Positions 33,605 to 44,958 of a stretch of DNA of 64,000 bases are shown here, piece by piece. Each line of letters opens with the position of its first letter. Position 1 is the stretch's first letter. The translations under genes and the position numbers were made by a program. Source of the stretch: Larix kaempferi (taxonomy: Eukaryota > Streptophyta > Pinopsida > Pinales > Pinaceae); NCBI GenBank assembly GCA_027924585.1, contig BSBM01000307.1:13935501-13999500 (forward strand). Direction: 5' to 3'. A model generated the notes under the pieces. It was given only the letters and a program-made list of their open reading frames with translations, was not told the origin of the DNA and did not search any database.

Positions 33605-34027
33605 CCTTACGCCCTACCTTCGTTGCGGGTAAGTTTAATACTACATTAGATAATCAACAACCTGTGTTGGGTCAACCTTTGATTAGTGGTTAACAAGTTG
33701 TTGCTGGAGGGAAACCCCCATCTCCTCACCCTAATACTGGAGGAGGAGTTCCCATCAGTCCTTTCGTTGGAAACTCCTTAACCCTCCTACCTTCCACCAC
33801 AGTATTATCTCATGTTGGGGGACCATCCAATGTAATTCAACCACCATGGAGTCAAGCGTATCCAGGTTATCTTAACCCTCTATCGGGACAACTCAATACT
33901 GGAAATGCACTCTATGGGATACCTTATCCTGGAAATCCATACACTCTATGGGGGCAGCAAAATATTTGACAACATGGACCCCCACCTACAGTCCCTCAAG
34001 TCCCACCCCCCCATTTGGTCTACCCCC
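33605..34027 (+). pseudogene. RE1 gag, second fragment (Pro/Gly-rich)
   Basis: Gag resumes after S2: the text matches RE2 gag at about 37890-38270 (NQQPTLVQPLNSGQ-like, then PYTLWGKQPE-like, then PQVPPPP). A stop lies near 33692. It ends in the CCCCC (34023-34027) duplicated by the RE2 insertion. Confidence 0.8.
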
Positions 34028-34929
34028 TGTTACACCTAAAATCTACCCATCATTATGATTTAGTGTATACATCCCTGAAGTCACCTGGACCAAGTGCTCA
34101 TTTGGAGGATTTGTACTCAGTTTGAACACCCTTTTTAGAGGTCATCGTAGGTTGCACACTAGCAACATGCGACGTCGCAGGTTGCTCCATAGCAGGGTGT
34201 GACAAGGTCTGTTAATGGTAAAAAATAGCCATTTCGAGATATTTCTCGAAGTTTTCCCATTTGGGGGCTTATCCCTAATCTCTTGGAGAGCTGGTACGCG
34301 ACCCCTAGCCTGTTGGAAAGATCCCCTATCTCTCTCCTACCATCTCTAATCCTATCCTATCCATAACCTCATCCACTTAGTCCTATATATGTGAGGCTCA
34401 CTCTCATACCAAAGAGAGGAAGACTATGGTATCTACATGTTGGTGAAATCTCTCTTAGGACACCTTCACTCACCTCTTGGAGAATTCATGCTCCCTTGGA
34501 TGGGCTTGGAAATTGGCTTGTGTGGAGAAGGGATGCTACGTTAAGTCATTGGTTGTGGTTCTATATCTCTATCATGTACTCCTCTATTTGCAGTAATACA
34601 AATGCTTTCCACCAATATTGTTCTTAATGTGTAATGATGTTGTGTTGTTTACCTGCTTAATTGTTTACATAGATCTCTTATTGTATAGATGCTCTTTACT
34701 CATTTCTCTTTTCTGTGTCTTAACAGGTCTTGCAGCTTGGATCTGACGACTTCGGGACGTGGAACAACATTCGGGAGAAAGGATAGTGAAATAAAAGAGG
34801 TAAGACATTTAGTACTTGATCCTTAAGTAGATCTAGCAAATGTGTTTGTAGTCTGTTCTATTTGTTCTAGACTCGCATTGAGCTAGGGAGATCCGGCTCA
34901 CCTCCGGTCGAGTGGATTTTCCGGTAACA
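34028..34929 (+). repeat. RE2 5' LTR
   Basis: Direct repeat of 48604-49505. TATA-like CCTATATATGTGAGG lies near 34382. It is distantly similar to RE1 LTRs (same start, CTACATG(C/T)TGGTGAAAT and TTTCCACCAA blocks). Confidence 0.95.
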
Positions 34930-34933
34930 AATC

Positions 34934-34951
34934 TGGCGACCATACTAGGGA
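34934..34951 (+). promoter_or_regulatory. RE2 primer-binding site
   Basis: TGGCGACCATACTAGGGA lies four bases after the LTR. Similarity to the tRNA complement stops after these 18 bases, unlike in RE1. Confidence 0.85.
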
Positions 34952-37196
34952 GTATTCTTGTTTAGTGATCATTAATATGAGTCATTTTCAGTTGATTACT
35001 TGTCACAAGACTTGTTGTCATTTTTTCCATTTTCCTTCTTAGGATTGATTCCATTGGCAGATCTTCATGTTGAAGATCCTGATCTTCTTCCTTTGAGTTT
35101 GTACAACTCAGTTTCAAACCTGTTGGTGGTTCATTTTTGGGAGATCTGATTCATTTTTGGGAGATCTGATTCATTTTTTAATCTAGAACTCACCTGTCGC
35201 ACCTGGGCAATGAAAATAGAGCAACACTGTGTTTTCCTGAGCCTTTTCTCTTTGTCTATTGCTTTCTCGTCATGGCCTGTGCATTAGTAAACTGCGATCC
35301 CTTCACACCTCTCGTATAGGTAACCTACGACGTCGCACTGTCTGCAAAGACAGATTGCGTCGATTTGTCGAGATTTGACATATGGGTATTCATTCCCTCA
35401 TCTAACAGTCTGAGCCTTGGTTTGGTGTATGAGCTCTTCCTGTGCTGCATCATTCAACCAGAGATCCCATTTTTTATTTGTGTGTTGAGAGTTTGGCTTG
35501 TTTGGATTGACTTTGGGCTCCACTTTGGACAAGTTTGAGTTTGGTAGTGTTGGACACTCTTGTCTCCTTCACCTTCATCCTTTACACTCTTGCATTCCCT
35601 TCCTTCCATCCCTGATCTGATCATTGCATTGGATCACCTTACAGACCTCATCTACTTTTGTTTCAAACTTTGCTTGATTAGTTTGCTTGCTACTACTTGA
35701 TTTTGAGTTAAGTGTGTCGTTTCTTCTTGGTTGAGTGCTTGTCTTTTCTTGAGTTTTCTGAGTGTATGAGTGCCGCAAGTAACATTTTCTTTTCAGTCAT
35801 TTAGATTTGAAAGCAAAGTTGTCTTCAAGTTTATTGCTTTAATACATCCATTAAAAAATTAAAAGCGTCTCTTTCCCATTTTTTCTCAAAAGGTTATTGA
35901 AGAAAGATCATAGTGCATTGGAATGTTTTGGAAAAGATGAATGGAAATATGATTGATTATGTTTTTCTTGAATTATGAGTTATTCATCATCTTGAAGAGC
36001 TCTAGTAAATTTCGTTTTCTTTCAAAAGATAGTTTCCATGCTAGGGAAAGATAGGTGCATTTTTTATTTTTGTTGCCTTTATATCATTGAAAAGAGAAAG
36101 TGAAAAGCATGCATTTCCATTTCAGAATCCTCTCATTTCATTACTTAGTGTTGTTTTGATTTGAAAAAGAAAAAAAAAAGAGAAAAAATACTTTGATTTG
36201 GATAGTAGTGTTGCGTATGTTTGTGTGTTTCATTGAAAAAGAAAAGAGTACTTTCATTGTCGAATTTGTGCATTGGGAATTGTGTTGCATTGAGTTTGTT
36301 TGGAAATACCATTGGAAAAAGCTTTCTCCTTACCATAGGTAGAATTCATCAAAAGAAAATACTATTTCGTGCATGTAGCTAGGTTTGCATTATGTTTCCG
36401 ATTATGTACTCACCTCACACATTCACCTAACCATCCAAGATAAAATAAATGGTAGAACTAGGTAAAAATTTTAGTAACTTGTGTGTAAGTTAGAGACGTG
36501 TTCCAACGTCGTTAAGCGTGGCAGCTGTCGTTACTTTCCAGCACTGTAGTCCGAGCGTATTGTAGGCTTCCACGTACATCGGTATATCGAGCTGCATCAC
36601 GTACCCACCAAGTACCATAATCCATACTTGGTGTATATCGAAGGGTGTATCACGTACTCGACACGTATATAGGAAGGTCTCGTGCCAACGGCTGTGCATT
36701 AGACAACACCACTATGGATTTGAGCTCCCACGTACCTTGTGTATATCGGGAGACACCATTAGGATTCCTGAAACCAACCGAGTTAACCATTTGGCCGTCT
36801 TGGCAAAGCAATACACCGAGAACAACACTCGGGGAGATTAGCACACCGTCCTGTATAGGTAGTCGGGTATGCAGGAAAGGGTACAGTCCCACTCCTCCTT
36901 GTCACGTCATACTGTTGGACCCTACAGTATATTGTGGTTTGCGATGCCTTGATAATCCCATGAGGTTCCAGACTTTTGAATCCACTCTGTCATGTAAGTT
37001 TGCTTGTTGCCTTAGTTTGAGTAAGTTTTCTTGGACTGCTTTTCTTTTAGTATACCTTTAGGAGAAACACTGTTTCAGCCTTTTCTGTTTGATTTTCCTG
37101 ATACTCTGGCGGATTTTCCCTGGAGAAGGTCCCGTAGGATCTTGAACTTGCCACCTGAATTTCCTCTTAATCCAGAGGTTATTTCGAGGGTAAGAA
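34952..37196 (+). other. RE2 5' leader, noncoding
   Basis: These 2.2 kb have no coding stretch. A short direct repeat (TTCATTTTTGGGAGATCTGA twice) lies at about 35131-35172. A strong hairpin lies at 36606-36633 with CACCAAGTA pairing to TACTTGGTG over a 10-base loop. The GTCGCA/GCGACG motif also seen in the LTRs occurs near 35332. Confidence 0.55.
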
Positions 37197-39954
37197 TGGA
37201 TTAGCGTAACGCAGTCGTAGTTACTGAAGTAGGGAACCCCACCTTGAATATTGGTGGATATTTGTTTCCACCAGATTCACCTACCTCTCATCCCTCGCGG
37301 GATGAGGAAGCTCACACCCCCACTTCACATGACCTTTCTCCCATCATATCGGGAGAACCTGGATCATTGGAATGGATAAACCGACCCCAGGATCACCCTA
37401 CTGCAACTTTTTGTCCTTCAACAACTTATTGGACATCTTCTACAGACCATCCAGTGGCTCATTTTCCCATCTCATCCCCACGTAACTGGACTACTCAGGA
37501 GTTCACTAGGCCTTACTATAGGCCTGACCTTGCCAAGACTTTCGGCCCCATCCACGAACGTTTTGAACAATTACATGTCAAAGGAGATGAGCTTTGAAGA
37601 CAAAGTCTCGAGCGACACTTTGAAGAGTTCCACAATCGTCATTTCCAAATAAGACTTGACAACGGAAACAGCCCAGTTCATTTGATATATTTTGGATCAC
37701 CTGAAGCTCCCCACCACATGACCACTAATGAGACTGGTCAACCCTCGCAGGAATCCAGTCCTGCACCTCAAGTGTACCAACCGATGGAAGGACAATGGTC
37801 CAACACACCTATCACTACCATGGTTAATTTACCAGTTCCTCCCCCACCTCAAAATTCGAGGGGAGGGTACTCCATTCCTACGGATTATCTTATTGGTAAT
37901 GTTATTACCACGGTAGCTAATCAACAACCCACATTGGTTCAACCTTTGAATAGTGGTCAGCCTATTGTGGCTAGGGGGCAATCCCCGTTTCCTAACCAGC
38001 ACGTTGGTGGAGTCCCCAACAAGCCTTCCATTGGACCTACCCAACCCGCTATACTGTCCACCATGGGATTATCTCATGTTGGAGGGCCATCAAATGTAAC
38101 CCAACCATCATGGATTAAAACGTTTCCAAGTTCCGTTAACCTTGCACCGGGCCAACCTAATCCCAGAAACATGCCATACGAGATACCTTATCTTGGGAAT
38201 CCTTACACTCTATGGGGGAAACAACCTGAGTTGCAACACGAACCCCAACCGACTATCCCTCAAGTACCACCACCCCCGATCAGTCCTCCCCCACATCCTG
38301 TTGGAGGCGGAGGGCCCCCACCTAACGTTGGCGGAGGCCCACCCCATTTTACCTACAATGCCCCTCACCCCTCCAGCGGTGGCGGAAATGGTCCACCACC
38401 TCCTCCAGGCGGAGGAGGCGGCAGACCACCTTATCATGGTGGTGGAGGACATTTCCCTTTGGGTGGCGGCATCGATCCACCTCCCCCTCCAGGCGGAGGT
38501 GGTGGAGGACATAATTACCCTAGTGGCGGCGGTGGTGGTGGAAACCCTCATCCTTCCGACAACAAAAGCGGTGGGGGCCCCACCCATCTGGCAGCGGAAG
38601 TGGTCCACCACCCCCTCCAGGAGGAGGCGGTGGTGGGCCACCTTATTACGGTTATGGACCTCCACCTCCTCCCGGTGGTGGCAGCAGACCTCCACACCCT
38701 CCTGGAGGTGGAGGTGGACCCCCACCCTATTGGAATGGACCACCTTATGGTGGCAGACCTCCTTACGGTCCGAGCAGCACACCCCCCTAAGGTCAGTTTT
38801 ATCCTGGTACACCTTATGGTTAGTTTAGTCCTTACATGCCATATTTGTATTATCAATACACGCAGCCTAATCCACAGCTTCCCTTTTTGGCTACTTTGGA
38901 CCTACCTGACCTCTCTTGCTTAACCAATGATCCCATTTACCATGGATCTAACTTGCCACCGATTTCGGTGAAACTTCCGTCTGATATCCCCAAGTTTGAC
39001 GGCAAGATGGGTGAAGACCCCAAGAACCACGTGATGACATACAACTTATGGTGTTCATCGAATTCCTTAATGGACAATTCAATTCGTCTTATATTATTCC
39101 AAAGGACTCTCACCGGTTCGGCTGCCAAGTGGTACATTGAGTTGCCACCGCACTCTTTTCCTGACTTTGGATCTCTTGCTATCAACTTTTTGATGCATTT
39201 CCAGCTGCCTATACGGTATGAGATTGGTACTGAGCTTTTAACCTCGCTCCGTCAGAATACCGCCACTCACATTTCGGATCATATCCACGAGTGGTGAAGG
39301 AGACGACGTCTCATTAAAGCTCCCACTCCAGATTAGCTCCTAGCAGACTGGTTTACAAAGTCACTCCTTCCTGTCATAGCAAAAGATGCTGCCATGCGAG
39401 GTGCTGTCACCGAAGAACAAGCCATCGCGAGTGCTCACCTGTTAGACCTAGTCTATACCCAGTCTGGCAAGCTATTCAATATTTTTCCTGATGCACCCCG
39501 TGACATTAACGATCCCATGAAACCACATAAGGGACCCCAAGCTGACGGGATCATAGGTTCCCTTACCACCCAGCCTGCTACTAGCATTGTTGGATAATCC
39601 AACCCAACTCCAGCTGGCCACAGCACCACCAAGTCCACTCCTCCTACTGTAACTGAAGAGGTGAATTATGTTCAATCAGCTTCATCTCAGAATTTTAATG
39701 GAAAAAAGAAGAACAAGGGGAAACCCAAGAATTCTTCTTCCCAGCAAGAAACGAAGAGCACTCCTGAAGATACTAAGCAGAAAAGGAAACTGAAGTATCC
39801 TTGCTTACTATGTGGAGAAGACCATTTCTCCAAAGAGTGTTCCCATAGAGACGAGGTTCAAAAGTTTCTTAGGGGTAGACCGACTCCCGCAGTCCTCAGC
39901 GATCCATTTCCTGCTCAAAATCAGCAGATGATTGCTCAAACCCCCCCAGCCTAG
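37197..39954 (+). pseudogene. RE2 gag, decayed
   Basis: The first ATG (37197) is followed by a stop, so the true start is lost. Coding-like sequence runs 37244-37597 and then through a Pro/Gly-rich region (37682-38790) with repeated PPPPGGGGG-like stretches, where the frame shifts near 38570. The capsid (38836-39297) contains KLPSDIPKFDGKMGEDPKNH and RTLTGSAAKWYIELP. A stop at 39296 is followed by a conserved block with DLVYTQSGKLFNIFPDAPRD, then a Lys-rich linker and a zinc knuckle CLLCGEDHFSKEC (CX2CX4HX4C, near 39810). The long Gly/Pro stretch is unusual for a Gag protein. The same order is present in RE1. Confidence 0.85.
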
Positions 39955-39984
39955 GGGGAACCATCTAATACCACGCATGTTCTC

Positions 39985-40764
39985 ATGTTGCGTAATGAGG
40001 CGATCAGTTTAAATACTCACTCGCGATCTTACAAACAGGTCTCTTCGAAGGAACCCGCCAGAAGTAATACTGAAAAAGCTTCCAACTCATTACCTGATGT
40101 CACTGTACCATCAACCTCTCTCACCATAGAGAGACCCTCTTTAGATTTGATATTGCATATGCCCAAGAGTATGATTCCAAAAGCTGTTTTCAATCCTAAT
40201 GCTCGCGCAGCACAAAATTACAATATCGTAGAAGACTTGGCCCAAGCTCCTTGTGCCATGTCCACCCTGGAAGCTTTACAGAATTGTACCAATCAACGCA
40301 GAACTCTCCTTGCCGCTATTGGTGTAGTTGACCTGGATTCCTTGAATACTATCATGTTTCGTCTTGACAACCTTAAGCTGAGGCTCTCACACCAACTCGC
40401 ATTCCAAGTTACTGCGAACCTTGGTGGGAATATTTTCCACCACACTCTTTTGGACGAGGGAGCCTCTACTTCTGTCATGTCCATTGCTTCTTGGAGAGCC
40501 ATTGGCTCCCCTGAATTGAATCGTTCTCCTACCATGTTGAAAGCATTCGACGGGCGTGGCTTTCAACCTCATGGGCTCTTACAAGCTCTTGTAGTTGAGT
40601 TAGGTGGAAAGACCGTAACCATTAACGTGGAAGTCGTCTCGGCCCCGTTAGATTATAATCTCTTTCTTGGTCGCAATTGGTTTTATACCATGCAGGCGGT
40701 AGCCTCTTCAGTCTTCCACATAGTACAGTTCCCCCACCAAGGACAAAGAGTTACTATCGACTAG
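39985..40764 (+). pseudogene. RE2 protease region
   Basis: The frame is open for 259 codons. TLLDEGASTSVMSIASWRAI (catalytic Asp codon at 40453) is the retropepsin motif D-[ST]-G-A with Glu at the second place, and YNLFLGRNWFY near 40675 is the second conserved strand (GRDW-like). The rest matches RE1 51404-52110. It ends at a TAG (40762-40764), and a further conserved stretch with no known domain runs to about 41290 in the same and another frame, leading to RT. Confidence 0.85.
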
Positions 40765-41296
40765 TTAGATTTTTGTACACCGGACGCCACCACTCATCCT
40801 CGTGACCATGTTCCTTCCATTGGACAGATGTCAAAACAGTATGAGAGTGTAGGGGTTGGCCTATTGAAAGATTCATCTCTCATAGGCATTTTTCCAGCCG
40901 CGGACCTCCCTAGTCATGTCGCCACGGTGAACATGATCTCCACTGAGATTTTATCTCACTCAAATGATGCCTGGCTTGAACCGAATGAAGCCACAACACA
41001 CCTGTTCAGAGACGCGATGCCTCTTTCAATAGCTGAACGCATTTATGAGGCTATCCAAATAGTGTCGGAGGACCTTTTAACTATGGCCTCCTCATCTTGT
41101 TCTCTACAACGGAAGTCCTCTCTACCTGATCTCTTACTTCGGACTTTCATTCAGACGAGTCCATCATGGAAGTAATGAATGTCAACGACAGTCCGTGGGA
41201 TGACCTCCATCATAGGTCATCTTTTCTTCCTCCTTTGGAATACATAGAGAACAACATCCATACCCTCTTTTCACTGGATATCAACCCATCCCCTAT

Positions 41297-42043
41297 TTGC
41301 CCATCCTTACATGTCTTACAGACATGAAGGGAAACTTGGCTAACATTGAGCCAACTACTGAGGTAGACATCTCCGTGAAACCAGGTATAGTGGAACACAT
41401 TCGCATAGGCCAGAAGTGTTCCCCTGACGAAATCGTTATTAGCACGGCCTTGTTCAAGCAATTTCGAGATGTTTTTGCTTGGTCCTATGAGGAGATGCCT
41501 GGGATAGACCCTGCGATTGTTTCTCACGAAATAAAAACCTATCCCGACATCAAACCTATACGTCAAAAGTTGCGACCGGTACACCCCCGGAAGACTGCAG
41601 CCATAAAGGAAGAAATTGAAAAGCTCTTAAAGGTTGGCTTTATTTATCCTGTCCCATTGATGGATTGGGTCTCAAACGTCGTTCCTATGAACAAAAAACA
41701 GGGCACCATTTGCATCTGTGTTGATTATCGAGATCTTAATCAGGCTTGTCCAAAATACAACTACCCGACCCCCTTCATCGACCAGATCATCGACAACTGT
41801 GCCAGAAGCATCATCTTCTCATTCATGGATGGCTTTTCTGGTTACAACCAAATTGAGATCAACCCAGCCGACCAACATAAGACGGCTGTCATCTGCCCAT
41901 GGGATACATTCACTTATTTTAAGCTCCCATTTGGCCTTAAAAATGCTGGCGCCACGTTCCAGCGAGCTATGTCGTACACCTTCCATGATATTAAGGACTT
42001 TGTGGAACCTTACTTGGACGATCTCCCTACCCATTTGAAGTAG
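41297..42043 (+). pseudogene. RE2 reverse transcriptase, fingers and palm
   Basis: The linker has FRDVFAWSYEEMPGIDP. The RT then reads RQKLRPVHPRKTAAIKEEIE, GTICICVDYRDLNQACPK, IFSFMDGFSGYNQIEI, LPFGLKNAGATFQRAM and FVEPYLDDLPTH. The YLDD box codons are at 42011-42022, both Asp kept. A stop follows at 42041 in place of the codon that in RE1 leads on to LCEYHIDHLI; the thumb continues in frame from 42068. Apart from this stop the RT could be read through to RNase H. Confidence 0.9.
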
Positions 42044-42067
42044 CGTGAGTTCCACATTGATCATCTA

Positions 42068-42976
42068 ATGGCCATATTCCTCAGATGCAGACGGTACAAT
42101 ATCCATCTAAATCCTCACAAGTGTATCTTTTGTGTTGAGTCAGGATGCCTCTTAGGATTTATCGTTTTGAAGGATGGGATCTGCATTGATCCCTTAAAGG
42201 TGGAGGCCATCATCAACCTACCACCCCCAACTGATGTTACAGAACTTCAAAGTCTCCAAGGGAAGGCGACTTACCTTAGACGTTTTGTGTGCAATTTTGC
42301 AGAGAAAACTCAGGGCTATATGAGACTACTTAAGAAAGATGTCCCATTCATTTGGGATGATCAAGCTCAAAAATCCTTCGACAATATCAAGCATGCCATC
42401 ACGCATGCCCCTGTGCTCCAACCACCTAATTATTATCGAGATTACATCTTATATCTCGCCGCTTCTGCTACCACTATCGCCATGGTTTTGGTACAGGAGG
42501 ATCAAAACACTCAGGAACATGTGATATACTATGCAAGTAAGGGTCTAGCTGACGCCGAAACTAGATACTCACATGTCGAAAAAATTGCTTTCATGGCAGT
42601 CATTGTCGTCCAGAAGTTTCGTCATTACATCTTGCTCCGCACCACCACTATCATTGCCGACTCAAACCCCATGTACCACGTACTGACACGTCAGGTGCTT
42701 GGGGGCAAGTATTCACGCTGGATTGTGATACTGCAAGAATTCGATCTTCTTTTCGAGAAATCCAAGTCTAAGAAGTCTTTGGTGTTTACTGAGCTTATTT
42801 GCGACCTTCCCCATCCTGATGCAGAAATTGAGCACAATGACTCATTTCCAGATGAATCGTTGTTTATCATCAGTACGACTGACCCCTGGTATGGAGATAT
42901 TCTATTGTATCTTCAAACCCAATGCTTTGATCCTCAACTTTCTTGCGACGATCGTCATAAGGTTCGTCACCATTGA
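42068..42976 (+). pseudogene. RE2 RT thumb and RNase H
   Basis: The open frame begins with the RT connection (NIHLNPHKCIFCVESGCLLG, then TDVTELQSLQGKATYLRRFV). RNase H has DYILYLAASATTIAMVLVQE, where the first Asp of the DxS motif is replaced (LAAS), then ASKGLADAETRYSHVEK (Glu), and TTIIADSNPMYHVLTRQVLG (second Asp). It is the retroviral-type RNase H. The last catalytic residue region lies near 42790. It stops at 42974. Confidence 0.85.
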
Positions 42977-43003
42977 AAGTATTACTTAATCATTAATTAT
43001 ACC

Positions 43004-44130
43004 TTGTATCGTCGTGGTGTCGATTCAATCCTTCGACGTTGTCTCACTCTTGATGAGGCTGAACGCGTTCTGAATGACTGTCACACTGGGGCGTGTGGCG
43101 ATCATCTCTCTGGGATGGCTGCAGCCCAGAATATTTTGCACGCAGGATATTACTGGCCTACTACCTTCAAAGATTGTATTGAGGCCATTAAAAAATTTCC
43201 TCCTTGCCAACATTTTCATACCAAGAAGCGCACTCATCCTGCCCCACTACATCCGGTTATTCCCGTTGGCCCATTTGCAAAATGGGGCATCGATTTTATG
43301 CACTGTAAGCCTACCTCGGCCGGGGGGTATAGTTACATCATTGTAGCTGTGGATTACTTCACAAAGTGGGCCGAGGCTATGCCTACATACCAAAACGATG
43401 GCAAAAATGCCGCACTCTTCATGTTCAATCATGTGATAGCGCAGTTTGGAGTTCCACGGGCCATAGTTACCGATCATGGTTATCACTTTTAGAACCATAT
43501 GGTTGCTGAATTGAGCGACAGGTTGGGTTTTCACCATGAAAATTTGACACCCTACTACCTGCAATCCAATGGACAGGTCGAGGCAATTAACAAAGTCTTG
43601 AAAACTATGATCTAGAGGATGGTAGGGACACAAAAGTCCAACTGGCATAATATGCTCTTTTTAGCATTATGGGCCTATCGAACTACCATTAAAACCGCCA
43701 CAGGCTTCACTCCCTTCCAACTGGTATATGAATTGGAGGTTGTTCTGCCGATAGAGTGCGAAATCCTGTCTTTACAGCTCGCGGTCGAACTTCTTCCTAA
43801 CACTACTGCTAAGGAAGAACGTCTCTTAAACTTAGCCCAACTTGATGAGTCTCGCTGTGATGCCGCTCTCGCTAATGAAGCGCACAAGAAACGCATAAAG
43901 GCCCAGTACGATAGGTCGGTTGAACCTTGTATCTTTAATTAGGGTGATCTGGTCCTCACTTGAGACCAAAAGCACGATAAGCTAGGAGCTGGGAAGTTCG
44001 AGTCCGTGTGGCATGGACCCTACGTCATAAAACGTGTGTTGGAAAAAGTTGCCTACGAGCTTGAGGATTAGGATGGAATCTCTTTAGGTGAACCCCGTAA
44101 TGGGCTTTACCTGAAGAGATACTATGCTTG
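43004..44130 (+). pseudogene. RE2 integrase, decayed
   Basis: The zinc-binding part has CHTGACGDHLSGMAAAQNIL and PPCQHFHTK. The core has KWGIDFMHCKPTS (first Asp), RAIVTDHGYHF (second Asp) and LQSNGQVEAINKVLK (Glu). The C-terminal part has LGAGKFESVWHGPYVIKRVL (GPY/F motif). Stops lie at 43491, 43614, 43942 and 43963. The gene ends YLKRYYA with TGA at 44128-44130. In RE1 the corresponding place carries a splice donor; here the donor GT is AT (44119-44120). Confidence 0.88.
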
Positions 44131-44215
44131 ATCTCTCATGCATAGACTTGCTTGTATATATTGTACATGGTGTGTTTTTGTGTTTTTGTGTGGTGTGACG
44201 CATTTCTCTTTTTGA

Positions 44216-44683
44216 GTGTCTTTTGATCTTGTTTCTGCTTCTCATACCATGTTCTGTCTACGTGTGCATATGGCAACGTGCTATGGATTCGCGGACGGAT
44301 CCAACCGGCATACCCTTCACCTTACTTTGGAAGCCTGGGTACTATATTCCCCAATAGGTGAGCTCATTAGCTCAGGAGGAAGTTGCCTAGGGTTTGCGAC
44401 CAACAATGCTGCAGAATATCAGGCAGTGATCGGAACTCTAGCTGATGTTATTTCCTTGGGTATGAACCACGTTGTCATCCACATGGATTCTCAATTAGTG
44501 GTTTCCCATCTGAACCAGATATACGCCATCCGTGATCCCATCTTAATCCATCTCTTCAAACAAGTACATCTCCTGGAAAGGTCATTTGAATCTATTCAAT
44601 ACCTACACATTCCACGAGAGTCAAACACGGTTGCTGACTTGATGGCCAATTTCATTTTGGATTGGTACATTACACACACATAA
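44216..44683 (+). pseudogene. RE2 archaeal-type RNase H (aRNH) after integrase
   Basis: An open frame of 155 codons includes YGFADGSNRH (first Asp), FATNNAAEYQAVIGTLADVI (Glu), VVIHMDSQLVVSHLNQIY (second Asp) and ESNTVADLMANFILDWYI (last Asp). All four catalytic acidic residues of the type-I RNase H fold are present. Archaeal-type RNase H is known as a second RNase H in some plant Ty3/gypsy lineages. Here it is downstream of integrase rather than next to RT. The ATG at 44216 is not matched in RE1; the domain is more likely joined to integrase by splicing, whose acceptor AG is AT in this copy (44268-44269). Confidence 0.85.
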
Positions 44684-44958
44684 CATCCATAATATGTAAA
44701 AGCATTCACAAAATGTAAATATAATGTACAGAAGCAAACATGTAAACAAGATCACATCACTAATCATTTTAAGAACACATAATGTATAAACCGTCGATAA
44801 TGTATATATATATATAAATCGCTCAAAAGTAGTGCTGGTACAAAATCTGAAGCAAGATGGCTTTCAGTGAGTCTCTACAAAAATCTGAAGCATCATAGCT
44901 TTCAGTAAGTACAAAAATCTGAGGCCTCTAAGCTCTCAGTACAAGTCTAAAAGTACAA
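44684..44958. other. RE2 noncoding gap between aRNH and antisense gene
   Basis: This AT-rich gap lies between two convergent genes. It has a short direct repeat with ACAAAATCTGAAGC at about 44840, repeated with changes near 44878 and 44917. RE1 has the same repeats at 56166-56240. A shared 3' end or poly(A) region is plausible. Confidence 0.5.

Noticed and set aside
36650-37061. Overlapping ORFs of 80-138 codons in the RE2 leader
   Set aside because: They overlap on opposite strands without any recognised motif and lie upstream of the gag start; RE1 lacks the region so conservation cannot be tested.
38142-38828. Overlapping ORFs of 200-228 codons on both strands in the RE2 gag
   Set aside because: They are shadows of the GC-rich Pro/Gly segment; only the gag frame is matched in RE1.
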